A stretch of 64,000 bases of DNA from Athripsodes cinereus. Lineage: Eukaryota; Arthropoda; Insecta; Trichoptera; Leptoceridae. The position numbers and the translations under genes were made by a program. The notes beneath the pieces are model-generated. The model saw nothing but the letters and a program-made list of their open reading frames with translations, searched no databases and had not been told where the DNA came from. Where the stretch lies: assembly GCA_947579605.1 (NCBI GenBank), contig OX388319.1, positions 4,216,001 through 4,280,000 on the forward strand. Direction: 5' to 3'. Positions 22,130 through 33,609 of this stretch are shown here, piece by piece. The first letter of the stretch is position 1. The number at the start of each line of letters is the position of its first letter.

Positions 22130-22325
22130 GAGTGTCCTGTAAAAGGCAGGTGTTCGAAAAAATAAAGACATTTTACATATTTAATTCAGCGATGACGTTT
22201 GCCACCCATTCTGAATATATTGATTTGATATTGACATGGAGAGGACAGCTTGCATGTTTATTACATGCGGCTGGTCTGCTGGCTACTCCACTTGTGGGAT
22301 ATGCCGTGATGGTATAGTAGTAGTA
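22130..22325 (+). repeat. Dispersed repeat, best preserved copy
   Basis: Contains tgtaaaaggcaggtgttcga, aaagacattttacatat, ttcagcgatgacgtttgcca, cccattctgaatat, then a block ending gtgggatatgccgtgatggt and (agt)n. Pieces recur at 545-700, 14540-14600, 20030-20225, 24765-24965, 40100-40190 and 50520-50640. It appears to be the source of the 70-bp minisatellite at 39237-40100. Probably a SINE or LINE 3' end; no protein coding. Confidence 0.55.
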
Positions 22326-23635
22326 GTATCAGTAGCGTAGCGACCCTTAGACGGGCTATCAAAATTTGTTGGCGGGCCCAAATGAAGGGTTAAGATTTTT
22401 CACAAAAGAAACAAAACCGCTCACATTGAATTAAAAAATTATATATACTTAGATTACAATCTACAAGTTATTGCTTACAATTAACAATTCAAATCAAACA
22501 TACACTTTATTCCTTTTTCAGCGAACTTCTTCTTCTTATTTCATTTTACGGCAATGCACCCGCAATCGAGTGAATTATGATTAGCGAACTTATTTATTGA
22601 TTCTTTCACAGCTGAAGACGATTCAGTTTTTCTAAATTTCCTACCTCTATAAATAATAATGACAAGTCTGATGGGCATTTTGAGAAAAATTAGTGCTGCA
22701 TTACTAGTCTAAACCATGCAGGTAAATGGAAAAAAGTAAGACAACTAGTGCATTTACTATAAAATTCATCGCTGATGTCGAAATAATGTTTTAGAAAAGT
22801 TGCCAAAAGGCTGACTTATCGTATACAGTACACCTACGATGTATTCCAGCCGATCTCAATAATTATTGACGAACTATTACTACGAATGCTTACCTCTTTT
22901 TACAGTATTTTTTTTTTTTACATAAAACAGTGGAAACAAGACCACTACTATCCCTAGCTCTCCACGATATCCTCAAAACACGAAACAGGCAGAATCACTG
23001 TCACAAATGCGTACCTACCTACTGAAGACTTTTCACTTTAAATTAAGTAGGTACTGATTGCTTTATGAAATGTGGGCACATTAGCGGTTATTGTGTGATT
23101 AAACTTAATTTCTTTGTACATGTGAATGTAGGTACCTACTTTGAAGTGTTCAAGTAAATGTGATAAATCCTTATAATGGTATTTCGTAGGCTGGTGATGG
23201 AAGGACGGCGGATCCATCATGATGATCTGGAGTACATAGGCTGGACCTTAAAGAGGATGAGACCTCAATTGTTTACACAAAGATAAGGGACATGTATACT
23301 TTCAATTAATTATAATTGCCCGGATTATTATTATTATGAGTCATATCGTTGCGTGTATTGTTGGTACCGTAATATTTTTGTCGTTATGAGGGAATCCTGT
23401 TGACGCGTATAATATTATAAATATGATTATAAATTAAATCTAAGTATGATTCTACAAAAAAAATCAGAGTTTTAAATTGAATCTGAAATATATTTTTGAA
23501 TAGCTGTTCAACTGCTCTGTTGTTGAGTTTTGTTGAGAAATTGTATTTGGTTGCTATTTGTATTGTAGATATGTGTTTATTTTTATTGTTGTTTGGTGAG
23601 CACTATTGTTTTATCTAAATTATATGAAATATGTT
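22326..23635. other. AT-rich spacer, no gene recognised
   Basis: Several poly-T runs and short frames only. A short plus-strand frame near 23338 (MSHIVACIVGTVIFLSL) is hydrophobic but stops after 17 codons and lacks a donor. Confidence 0.35.
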
Positions 23636-23636
23636 T

Positions 23637-23772
23637 AAACCCTCAAAGCACGGGCACTGCTAAATTTTGAGGGTCAAATATGTAATAAATGTGTTTTTTT
23701 AGTAATAAGGTGTGTATGTAATATTATTAATTTGTAAATTTTATTTAAATAAAAATATTTGAATTTGAATGA
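23637..23772 (+). mobile_element. LINE 3' end, family shared with 44645-44815
   Basis: gcacgggcactgctaaattt, tgagggtcaaatatgtaata and aataaggtgtgtatgtaata are repeated almost exactly at 44645-44740. It ends in aataaaaatatttgaatttg, an A-rich tail with polyadenylation-like AATAAA typical of non-LTR 3' ends. No coding part. Confidence 0.6.
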
Positions 23773-23820
23773 TTTTACTACTGTTCGTAAACTGTCATGA
23801 GCCGGCCAGTCCTTCAGACC

Positions 23821-24421
23821 TATCCATTAGGCCAATTTGCGGATGAATACGAATCTACGACTCTTGGAATATCCGGTTGTGAGGTGTGGGTCTCTCTTCA
23901 GTGTTCGTGAGGCCAATTTTGATTTGAATGTGCGGATAAATACGAGTCTTACAATATCCGGTTGAGAGGTGGGTTTCTCTTCAGTGTTCGTGAGGCCAAT
24001 TTTGATTTGAATGTGCGGATAAATACGAGTCTACGACTCTTGAAATATCCGGATGTGAGGTGTGGGTCTCTCTTCAGTGTTCGTGAGGCCATTTGATTTG
24101 AATGTGCGGATAAATACGAGTCTTAAAATATCCGGTTGTGAGGTGGTTCTCTCTTCAGTGTTCGTGAGGCCAATTTTGATTTGAATGTGCGGATAAATAT
24201 AAGTCTTAAAATATCCGGTTGTGAGGTGGGTCTCGTCAGTGTTTGTGAAGCCAATTTTTATTTAAATGTGCGGATAAATACCAGTCTACGACTCTTGGAA
24301 TATCCGGTTATGAGGTGGGTCTCTCTTCAGTGTTCGTGAGGCCAATTTTGATTTGAATGTGCGGATAAATACGTGTCTACGACTCCTGAAATATCCGATT
24401 GTGAGGTGGGTCTCTCTTCAG
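23821..24421 (+). repeat. Tandem array, 7 copies of an 80-93 bp unit in long and short forms
   Basis: The unit runs gtgttcgtgaggccaatttt, gatttgaatgtgcggataaa, tacgagtct, aatatccggttgtgaggtg and gtctctcttca. Long units carry tacgactcttg between the last parts; short units lack it. The order is long-short-long-short-short-long-long, with the first copy diverged. No ORF runs through. Confidence 0.9.
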
Positions 24422-25100
24422 AAACGAAATTCCCGTTATTCTCATATATATTTATTATTAAAATTAAACATTAAAATGCTCGATATGTCTAGCTGCATTT
24501 TTTTTATATAAATATGGCTTCTCTCATTCGCAATATCATCTAGTAAATGCAACAATTATTGAGAAGCGCTGATGTTGAATGGAATATTATGTTATTTTCA
24601 GGTTAATGGACCAACATAACCTATTTGATATTATCTTGTACTCGGTTAGTGTCACACCACTTACTCATGAATCGTATGCGTGATATGCAAGGGCAGATTG
24701 TAGATTTAATAAACGAGTAAAACAATGATAAATAAAACAGATTGTACTTTTAATTTACTATTACTATACCATCACAGCATGCCCCACAAGTGGGGCAGCC
24801 AGCAGACCAGCTGCATGAAATCGACATGCTTGTATGAGAAAATGTATGAATGTAGAAGAAGCGAAAGAAGTATAGTATATAAAGAGAGATCTACATACAT
24901 ATATGACGTTCTGATCTCTCTGCCCACCCCACTTGGGATACGGTGTAAAGGTACAGATAGATAGAAATAATAAAAACAATCGAAAGAATTTTTTATATGC
25001 GGATATCTTCTCAAAAAATTGTTATTTTGACTTGAATAAGAGTTCCAAAAGTTTAATTAACAGAGGAAAACGTGTTCTATGATTATTAACATTTTTTTTC
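24422..25100. other. Spacer with dispersed-repeat copy
   Basis: 24765-24965 contains taccatcacagcatgcccca, agcagaccagctgcatg and, at its end, cccaccccacttgggatacg: a repeat family also seen at 8819 and 22300. 25080-25110 is the pyrimidine tract of the following exon. Confidence 0.45.
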
Positions 25101-25110
25101 TTTTTTTCAG

Positions 25111-25404
25111 TTATTACTCTCAGCTCCATCTCACGCGCAACCAAACCTGTCTTTACTCTGCAAGCCATTCCTGAAGATCATCGTAGGATCTAAGAAACCT
25201 TCTTACACCAATGCAGAAGACAAGAAAGACATACCGATGGATGTAAAAATAGAAGATGTCAAATTGCCCATCACTAAGAAAAATAAATACTATAAAGAAA
25301 CTCCATTATCAGACTTAGAAAAAGAATCTTGCGCATGGGCCAAGAATGTATTTGTGGTTAGAAATAATAAACAGAAAAAATGCGATGTCAATGGCAAAAC
25401 GTGA
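25111..25404 (+). CDS. Candidate terminal exon of an unknown, probably secreted, small protein (partial)
   Basis: A long pyrimidine tract (tttttttctttttttcag) gives a strong acceptor at 25110. After it, one frame is open for 97 codons to a TGA at 25402-25404, while the other two close within about 35 codons. The peptide begins LLLSAPSHAQPNLSLLCK, like the end of a signal peptide with an SHA|QP cleavage site. It is then Lys-rich and acidic (EDKKDIPMDVKIEDVK), with three cysteines in all (LLCKPF, ESCAWAK, KKCDVNG). A phase-0 first exon must lie upstream but was not found; a distant exon is possible. No family recognised. Confidence 0.5.
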   Translation, partial: LLLSAPSHAQPNLSLLCKPFLKIIVGSKKPSYTNAEDKKDIPMDVKIEDVKLPITKKNKYYKETPLSDLEKESCAWAKNVFVVRNNKQKKCDVNGKT

Positions 25405-25439
25405 ATTACCTAATTTTAATAACGTGTATTTTTTTAACG

Positions 25440-25795
25440 GCCGGTTCCATAAAAAACACACATTTACTATAAAGGCACTTTAATTTTTAAAGGCCCTTTA
25501 ACTCCCACGGGTTTCATAAAAAATAAAGTTTAAGTCCGAAATGTTGAAGTAAATATTTTAAAAGTAATCTTCGGGGAAATGGTTTATTGCTATGCTACGC
25601 TACACCGTTGATGAAGTCACCAAGATAATTTATTTAAACAACAGTTCCTATATGTTACTGTAAATATTGTATAATATTATGATGATGACATCTGGAATAT
25701 CGAAATCTAACCGAGTTAAAGTCTCTACATTCGAAGTTTATGAAACCCAAATTGACTTTAAAGATAAAGAGACTTTATCTTTTATGAAATTAAGT
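25440..25795. mobile_element. MITE, GGCCGGTTTCATAA family, copy 2
   Basis: Starts ggccggttccataaaaa and ends tttatcttttatgaaatt, with the subterminal gaagtttatgaaacccaaat shared with 3025-3341. It lies in the 3' region of the exon ending at 25404, so it may be part of that transcript. Confidence 0.6.
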
Positions 25796-25799
25796 GTTA

Positions 25800-26353
25800 T
25801 TAAATAAATATTTAATGAAATCAATTGATTCAATTATAAGCTCTTTTTTTATTTTTCTAATGTTTTGTTGACATCTGAGTTATCACTTTCAAGACAAAAA
25901 TGTTGCCATTAGAACGGTATGCTGTGAGAGAGAACTGTGAAGGATATAAAGAAACTGCAAAATTAGTAAACTAAAATAATTTATTTAAATAATTCTATAT
26001 TTGCATGCACAAGATCAAATACCTACTTAATTAAATAAACCTATAGCTTGTTCATTATAAAAACGTCACCCTTTTGCGTATGGATAAAGGACATAAATGG
26101 TACCTACATGGAAAACTTGTCTTTTTCTGGTCTACTGCCTTTCGTTTAGGCCAGTTTAGGGGATACAGTGCATTAAAAAATATTTCAGACTCGTGTTTTC
26201 AATGTTATCGCTCAAAATATAATTTATAATACCTTTGAAAGTAATGTCAAGTTGATTCGAATTTTAACATTAGTTAGCTAAGTTCCTTGAGCATTTTTTT
26301 TACATTAAGGTCTTACACTTTAGTGTTAAATAGAGAAATACTTTGCTCAAAAA
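25800..26353. other. 3' flank of EcKinase-like gene 1
   Basis: No gene. A minus-strand AATAAA (tttatt on plus, 25980-25985) about 370 nt past the stop is a possible but distant polyadenylation signal for the gene ending at 26354. Confidence 0.35.
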
Positions 26354-28022
26354 TCAAGGACAATAAATTTCAATAAACTCTTCAATGTACTCGCTCAATC
26401 GTTGCTTATAAAAAGGATCTTTCTTAGTTACATTCAAAATGAAATGACTTCTCTGGGAATTCAGAAGAAAATCATAATTATCTTTATGCAGTACAAACTT
26501 TATATCTTCGTCTTGTAGTAAGGCAAATGGCTGTAGAAGAATACCCTGGACAAGACCCCATATCACATATTTCCTACATAACCATTTGTGGTCTCTAAAA
26601 GGCATGTATACATCGTCGATGTCGAGGTTAAATTGAAACAGTTCAGCCTTTAAACATTCATAGTAGTACAAGATCATATCATCATATATATAACGTCGTG
26701 CTTGTCTATCTAAATTCAAATATAATAAGCTGACTAGATCACCAGCAGGAGGCATACAAATTGCCGCTTGAAAATCAACAAATTTACAGTGAACTGGTTT
26801 ATTTTTTTCATCGTACGAAAACATTAGATTATTTGACCATAAATCTCTGTGACATAAAACATTTCTATGTGTATTTGAAGGTCTACACATTTCCAAAGCA
26901 CTTTTGAACGCAGTTCTATAATCATTCATCTTGTTCGGTTCAGTTTTATGGTAGAATGAACTGGGATGAGCATTGGCAACGGCTAAACTAGCTTCGCATC
27001 CTGCTACAAACCAAGAATTGTAAACATAACCACATTCTTGTAATAAGTCCTTATACTTTTGCTCGATTTTTATTGGGTATCTATTTGCAATCATGATCTC
27101 CTCGTAGATCAATGTTCCAGCGTGTAATTTTGCAAGACTTTGGATTGCAACTTGACAGTGTTCCCTGTCAAATTGGTGTCTTGCACTTCTCACCAAGTAT
27201 CCGCTCATTTGTAAGTCTTCCATGATGAGCTCGATGCTAGAGGATGGAGCAATTTTCGCGTGATACATGGGCTCCTCTGAAAAATATTTTTTTTATAAAT
27301 ACGAGTTCAATTCATGCATTTAAGATCTAGAAAATTTGAAGTACGAATATAAGCTAATCAATGGCTAATCAACTTACTAAATGTTCATCCGTTTCATAAA
27401 AATATTGACACAAGGTGTTAACTGTCCCCAATGTGAAATTTTGTGATCATTTGAAGAAGACTTGGTTTTTGCTGTTTAGCTCAACTATGTTGAACCGAAC
27501 ATAACTGCTAATTCTAGCTCCTAGGAAGAACTTTTCACGATGTGTGTAACTGACATTGTAATGTATTGTTATTAAATAAATGATATTGTAATGTGACCAC
27601 TTAATCACCTACTCCAGATGTAAATTGGATTATGGCTAGAATAGATACATAAATCATCGATTTTAAATTTAGAAATAAAAAATCAATTTATACTTACTTT
27701 GAATTTTATCAAACTTTGTCAATATCCTGGTATAGACTCCAAATTCCCTTTTGAAATAACCAACTTCCAAGAGTTTCTTGGCTTTCTGTTCTTCGTACGG
27801 TAGAGATTTGATAAAAAAATGTAAATACTTGTCTTCATTATCATCGTTTTTTCTGTAAACCACTTTCAGCTTTGAGTACTCTCCCTGATATCCAAAAATA
27901 TCCCTTCCACACTTTTGCACGTCCCACGAAATTATATGAAAATGATAATTGTACTCTGTGTACTTGGATATCAAAAGCATTATAAAATTCTTGCTGAAAT
28001 TTTTCTTGGAACACTCAGCCAT
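26354..28022 (-). CDS. EcKinase-like (CHK/DUF1679) small-molecule kinase, gene 1 of cluster
   Basis: Two coding exons: 28022-27698 (325 nt, ATG in MAECSKK) and 27276-26354 (923 nt), joined by a phase-1 intron with gtaagt donor and ttttcag acceptor. The product is 415 aa, the normal size for the family. It has an aminoglycoside-phosphotransferase-type fold: beta-3 lysine K72 (FFIKSLP), linker motif IMEDL (about 126-130), catalytic loop HRDLWSNN (H251, D253, N258) and metal-binding VDFQ (D276). The family includes ecdysteroid 22-kinase and enzymes linked to detoxification; the substrate here cannot be read from sequence. It lies head-to-tail with gene 2. All catalytic residues are present, so it is probably functional. 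Confidence 0.9.
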
Positions 28023-28230
28023 CGTAGACTCTATTTACTTTTTTTATGTATTTATGTATATAATATCTTAACTTGTCTCTAATATTGTATAATGATGTAA
28101 GCGTTTGTCTTACTTCTTTAAAGACGTCTGACAGTTTGATCCTTTTGAAAAATTTCCTCGGTCGTCGAACTTTCAGTGTCACAGACAAAAAACATTCAAG
28201 TCTTAAAAAAATATTTTTGACTTGATCACA
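28023..28230 (-). promoter_or_regulatory. Upstream region of EcKinase-like gene 1
   Basis: AT-rich 5' flank directly before the ATG. No TATA or initiator element stands out strongly. The tandem array that follows upstream (28231-28660) is the notable feature. Confidence 0.25.
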
Positions 28231-28660
28231 TCAAGAAAGAGGTCACACTGTTGATATCAAAATCGTTCTGAATAGATTGCCTAGGAGACATTTTTTCCCG
28301 TAATATTTGTCATTTAAGGTATTTCTACGAAAACTGGATCGGTGTGTCAGAATGTTACGGGTGTCGGGAAAGAAGTTTCTCTGTTGATACTAAAATCACT
28401 CTGAATTGATTCTTTCCCATAATATTTGTCATTAGATATTTCTACGAAAACTGGATTGGTTTATCAGAAGAATGTTAGGAGTGTTGAAAACAAGGTCACA
28501 CTGTTAATACCTAAATCGCTCTGAATAGATTTCTTATAAGACATTCTTTTCCGTAATATTTGTCATTAGGTATTTTCCTAACTGGATCGGTATATCAGAA
28601 TGTCCCGGGTATCGGGAAAGAGGTTTCACCGTTGATACCAAAATCACTCTGAATAGATGC
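28231..28660. repeat. About 4 diverged tandem copies of a ~110-140 bp unit upstream of EcKinase-like gene 1
   Basis: Each copy contains gaaagaggtcacactgttga or a variant, then aaaatcgttctgaatagat, cgtaatatttgtcatt, tatttctacgaaaactggat and a cgg(t)gt(a)tcagaatg segment. Starts are near 28231, 28365, 28490 and 28612. Copies differ by small indels, so the array is old. It sits within 650 bp upstream of the gene 1 initiator, where it could influence transcription. Confidence 0.8.
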
Positions 28661-29378
28661 TGTTTATGCTTCTAAAGAGTGCTGGTGAAGAACGCAGATA
28701 AGTTACACTGCGATATCACTGGTAGTCTGATTTTGTCTTTGAGATTCGAAAGGGTGACAGTCTAGAGCAGGGGTCTACAAACTTTTCAGTACTAGGGTCA
28801 TACTAACCACTGCAGTAAGTTCCAAAACCAAAATTACGCAGGATTTTAAAGTCATAACCCGTTTTTGTTTTTAGGATTCCGAATTCAAAATTTTAATTAT
28901 AAAAAACGGATTTATAGACTTCTCAAATTTGTCTCTCAAAATGGAGTTTATTTGTTTTACAATATTACGTCTTGATAATGAATGCAAACAATTTATTAAT
29001 TCTTAACAATCATTTGTTTGATTTTGTTATAATATTTTATCAACGCGTTATCATATTTGTACAAGGCATTTTACATAAATAAATGGATAAATTTACCATT
29101 ATAATTATACAATTAAATTCCTTTATTTTATTTTATTTGCAAAATTGAGATAAACTACGCTGAATTGAAGATTTTAATTGTCTTATATGTAATGTTTCAC
29201 AAACATACATGTTTCCTTTTACAGGACGCCTCTAAATTTACAACAAATCTATTCTTAACCGGGTACTCCACGGCTTATATAGCTATGACATATTATGTAC
29301 ATTATCCTTGAATTTTAATAAAAATCATCATCTTAGAGTTTTGACATAAATAAATTAAGAAAATTTCCATATCAAACT
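28661..29378. other. Spacer with a possible hAT-type end at 28768
   Basis: caggggtctacaaacttttc at 28768 looks like the 5' end of a common non-autonomous hAT family (CAGGGGTC...AAACTTTT), but the opposite end was not found. 29155-29235 (gctgaattgaagattttaat, tacaggacgcct) is a scrap of the dispersed repeat at 22130. Confidence 0.4.
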
Positions 29379-29651
29379 AACTACCATATAAGGCTTAAAA
29401 AAGACAACGTCACCTTATTCGGTAGTGCCCCGGACGGAACTTGAACCCACATCCCTACCTTGTCCAATTAAGCTACTGGGCGACTTGCCGAAGGCTCCGA
29501 TATTCTCTCTTATAAACCCCGATGACAGCTTCACGTGTAGTTAATTGGACAAAGCACTCCTCGCGACAAGGTAGGGATGCGGATTCAAGTCACGTCCGGG
29601 GCTCTATCGAATAATGAGACGTTGTCTTTTCTAAGCCTTATATGGTAGTTT
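29379..29651. mobile_element. Inverted pair of tRNA-like SINE pieces
   Basis: The left arm (29379-29480, minus) has a tRNA-like segment whose reverse complement reads agtagcttaattggacaagg with box B gggttcaagttcc. The right arm (29540-29651, plus) carries ttaattggacaaagcactcc, tagggatgcggattcaagtc and the same flank in inverse (aagccttatatggtag). The two arms form a foldback of about 270 bp. Box A/B-like sequences identify a second SINE family, not functional tRNA genes. Confidence 0.65.
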
Positions 29652-30149
29652 CAAGTGTTAAATTTACATATGTGACCTCATACAATAGTTAATTGTAAAA
29701 AACATCGATAAATAACTTCATTGTATTAAGTAATGCTGTCACATGGAAAATCTTGTAACAATAATGAGAATTTTTTTGTAATATTTTTTATTTTAAATTT
29801 TATCACATATAACATGGAAAAGATAAGTAATGTGAATTTATCGAATAATGTATTAAAAATAATTATTTTTGTGTTCAAACTATTTGTTAATATTCTTAAG
29901 TTAAGGTAACCAGTTCCATCTTTTCCATAAGTGCACACGGCCCTTGTGCCTAGGACACTTGAATGTATGGGACCCGAAATGGCGACATATTTCTTAACAA
30001 AACCGACGCGACATAGAATATGAAAGGGGTAAGGGGGTAAAAAACTGAGCTTAAGCCAAATCAGAACCCAAGGCCCCCAGAATTTATTCGAAAAATAATA
30101 TAAAAATATAGTATTTAGTTAAGGAACACTTAGAGAATTTTATAAATGT
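29652..30149. other. 3' flank of EcKinase-like gene 2
   Basis: No gene. A minus-strand AATAAA (tttatt at 30083-30088), about 65 nt past the stop, is a plausible polyadenylation signal for gene 2. Confidence 0.4.
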
Positions 30150-31682
30150 TTAAATAATGTATCTTTCAATAAACTCATCAGCTATTTCCAACATTCTTTT
30201 TTTATAATCGATATTAACAGCAAAAGATTTTTTTATTGTTTCGACTCTATCTCCATGAGCCAACTTCTCAAACATATTTGAATTATTGGACATGGCAAAT
30301 TTCGACTCTTCATCCATGAAAAGAAATTGGAATAAAATTTGACTGTGAAATATCCCCCAAAGTCGATATTCTTCACAAGTTAACCGCAGATCTTTAAGTG
30401 GCAAAATATTATTAATATCCAAACCAGATTCTTTCAAAATTTCACCAAGTTCTTCGTGGTACAGGTCGACTAATTCGTCAAAGATTTTATCTCTTGTTTT
30501 TCTGTTTAAACACAAATAGGCAAAACTTGTTATTTCTGCAGCTGGTTTTGATATTCTACAACACTGATAGTCAACAAGCATGCATTGGATAGGTTTGCCA
30601 GATTCATTATATTTGAACATGATGTTATTGTTCCATAAATCCATATGGATCACAACGTTTCTGTATTCTTTGGATGGTTCTTGTATCAACTCAACTGCTT
30701 TTATACCCAAATCCAACCATTTAGAAGAAACTTTGTCGTAATAAATAGTTTTACTTCCATATCTTTCAGACATTGCTGCTATTTCAAGTGCTTGTTCAAC
30801 TGCATTGGAATACCAAGGATTTTTCATAAAAGCACCTATTGCAAAATTATTTTTATAGCCATGTTCTAATCTGTAAGGTTCGTTGAGTTTTGCAGATTCA
30901 TTTTCTTCCAGAATGAAACAACCAGCGTGGAATGTTGCCAAGCTTTTTATAACAGCGCTTGCGTGAGGAAGATCCATTGGTTTTCTTAAATCTCTCATTC
31001 GAAACCCTCTTAGATGCAGATCTTCAAATACCAAATCTTCTCCTGATGAATAGTAGCATTGTGGCATGCATTGTCTTAACCCTGTAACCATAGATTTAAA
31101 ATAAAACATTCTTAATATTTAAGCAGCAGATTCGAGAAATATATAATGAAAACTTAGTCTAAATTTCAATCTTAATTCATTATTAATGAAATTAAATCTA
31201 AAGACAAATCATCTATAAACATCGAAAGAAAATAAATACGAGTACACTTTGAAAAATAGTTAATTTTAACAGTGATTTGTAATTTATAGTTGCAACTTAA
31301 AAAAAATGAAAACAGATATGAAAAATGTGACCCAGAAAGTTTTACACTTACCATCAAATTTCTTATATTTGTTGAATACATTTGAATGAACAAATATTTC
31401 TTTCTCCCAGAATCCATATTTTTTGGTATATTCTGCTTGAAAATGATTTGCCTTAGGAAGCGTCTTGTAAAACAAACTGACATTTTTTGATTCGTCATTG
31501 AAAACATAATCGATGTTTATCTTCCAATGTTCTCCAAGGAAACCAATATGGTCATCACTGGCAGGGACGATATCGAATGATTTCAATTCGAAATTTTCAG
31601 AAGACAAGTATTTTTTGAGGACCTCTATTACTAAATTTAAATCTTGGGACGTTGATACACTTCTGTCGAAATTGTGTTCCAT
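30150..31682 (-). CDS. EcKinase-like (CHK/DUF1679) small-molecule kinase, gene 2 of cluster
   Basis: Exons 31682-31352 (331 nt) and 31081-30150 (932 nt), phase-1 intron of 270 bp with gtaagt donor and ttacag acceptor at the same protein position as in gene 1. The start is the ATG of MEHNFDRS at 31682; the longer frame needs a non-ATG codon and was rejected. Product 420 aa: beta-3 lysine K73 (LFYKTLP), VFEDL linker motif, catalytic loop HMDLWNNN (H256, D258, N263) and VDYQ (D281). It has Met where genes 1 and 3 have Arg and Ala between the catalytic His and Asp, a position that varies in the family. Substrate unknown; probably active. Same strand as gene 1, 2.1 kb upstream of it. Confidence 0.9.
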
Positions 31683-31692
31683 TTTGAACAAT

Positions 31693-32575
31693 AGTTGAGT
31701 TGACTTGAGTGCAGTTTAGATTTTGAACCTATCAAAATTACGTATGATGCTTTTGCACAATCGACAAGGTTGAAAACTCATCTATGAATACAGCGTTATT
31801 TAAGAGAAATTGTGGAATGATTTGTGTGTAAAACATACGTCACAAACCTTTTTCACAAAACTTAAACCTCGTTGTTATTAATTTACTTACATATAAATTA
31901 TTATAAATTCATCATAGTTTCATCTTTATTTCTTCATCTGAAGATTGAATGTATTATTGTTCATATTTTTTGGGGACATTTTTCTACCGAAAGGGAATAA
32001 TTATTGAAAAAAATAAAAACGAGTTTTACGTCAAGTCCCTCGAAAATATGATAGTGACAAATAATGTTCGGTCAATTCAATTTTCCCCAGTTTGCGAAGG
32101 TGATGTTTTCCACCACGTAATGCATGTCCCAAATGTTTAATTTTTAAAAATAAATTCTTTTAATTAAATTTAATTTCACTTCCAAGACTTTGTCATTAGA
32201 CTGACAATATAATGTAAGCTAATATTCAAATCAAAGATTTAACTTAATTTTAATATTGAATGAATCTTTCACACCAAAGTAACTATTTTTGTGAAAATCA
32301 ATAGGTAATATTAAATATTTAGAATTCAATGTAACATAAAAGGGTTATGCTTCTGTGAAACTTGAATTACACAATATGATGGACAGTTGAAGGCACCTAA
32401 TGAAAAATTGCAAAGGTAGTTAATTAAACAATCGATGTTTGCTTTGATTATAAATAACATTCCTTCATTTATTTATCACAGGCTTCAAAATGTCTAGTAT
32501 TGATAAAATTGTTAGTACTGTAGTACTGTAGAGGAAAGATTATTAATTTTCACATTTCGTATTATAAAATGGCTC
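31693..32575. other. Upstream flank of EcKinase-like gene 2
   Basis: No gene supported. The 63-codon frame at 31949-32140 has no recognisable domain. AT-rich. Confidence 0.35.
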
Positions 32576-32577
32576 TG

Positions 32578-32795
32578 TCAACGATGTTTGCTTTTACACC
32601 ACGACAATGGGTGAAGAGGAATGTGGGGAAACAGTCGAAAAGATGGAACAATGTCGTAAAAAAGATACGGAGGACCATGCAGAAAGCGATGGCAGAGGGT
32701 AGACTTAAATGGCGTGTAACCTGAGGCCTATGTCAAGAAGCGAATGGAAACTTTACAAAGGAAAGAGATCTACTCAGGCTGCGAGTAGAGATTAT
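32578..32795 (+). mobile_element. LINE fragment (RT C-terminal tail)
   Basis: The plus strand reads KRNVGKQSKRWNNVVKKIR then EGRLKWRVT, a stop and GLCQEANG. The KRWxxxxxKI...W pattern resembles the RWxDDIK...WxxxAxDRxxWK end of RTE-like LINEs. Short, with an internal stop. Moderate to low certainty. Confidence 0.4.
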
Positions 32796-33608
32796 ATTTA
32801 ATATAAAAAAATTGGATTGAGACTTTCAATAGTTGCATTTCCTTAGATGTTCGGTTCTCTGGGGCATTTTTTTGTCGTTTCAAAACATGGTCGAACATAA
32901 ACTTTTCCCAATACATAAAGACAGAGCTCTCATCACCAACACCTGGACCACCAAAATCAGCAATTTTCATTTTACTCCAATAGTGGATTAGAGGTAAACT
33001 TTTTGGGCTTCCCTTTTCAAAACCCACTCGAAGTTAAAATACTTTTAACAGACTATTTTCAAAACATGTGTCTCTAAGATTTTCCTAATTTCTCTGATAA
33101 AGTTTCAAACTTGGGAACAGAAGGTTTTAATAAATACCCTCACATTCTACTTTTGGGACAGAAGAATAAGGACAGAAAAAATGGGACAGTGTGGGGATAA
33201 TTACATTCTTTTGAGTATTTTGGGAAAGGAAGATAATTCAGATTCATACAATTTTTATATTTTATAATTTTTCGTATAAATGTTCATACATATTCATTAT
33301 ATTTTATCTAACAATTTACATACATAGATCATACATAATTATAATGTTTAAACTTCTGTACAGTTGTGTGTTTATTTAGTTTCATATTATCTTTTCAAAA
33401 TACGTCACAATGTTTGCATGTTTAATTAATTTTAACTTGACAATTTGATTTCCATCCTCATAGCCACCAACGATGAATGTCAAACTTTGCATCAAATGAA
33501 CTGTTCAATAACTTTCCAAAATCTTGATATCTCAAAATGTTTGGTACACAAAGTATTGCAAACAGAGACTTCAGCCTACTGTCGATTGTACTATCGATAA
33601 TACCACTA
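32796..33608. other. Spacer; one unexplained minus-strand open frame
   Basis: The minus-strand frame 33027-32821 (GFEKGSPKSLPLIHYWS, KIADFGGPGVGDES, FMYWEKFMFDHVLKRQ) looks protein-like in composition, but it lacks an ATG, a convincing acceptor and a known domain. It could be a lone exon or the remnant of one. Nothing else seen. Confidence 0.3.
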
Positions 33609-33609
33609 C

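Noticed and set aside
23338..23391. Short frame MSHIVACIVGTVIFLSL as first exon for the 25111 exon
   Set aside because: The only GT donors give phases that shift the downstream exon into closed frames.
31683..31691. Upstream extension of EcKinase-like gene 2 to position 31691
   Set aside because: The codon there is TTG; the first ATG (31682) gives a family-length protein.
32821..33027. Minus-strand open frame with IADFGGPGVGDES
   Set aside because: No ATG, an in-frame stop just upstream, weak acceptor and donor, and no family I recognise. Kept as a note in the spacer only.
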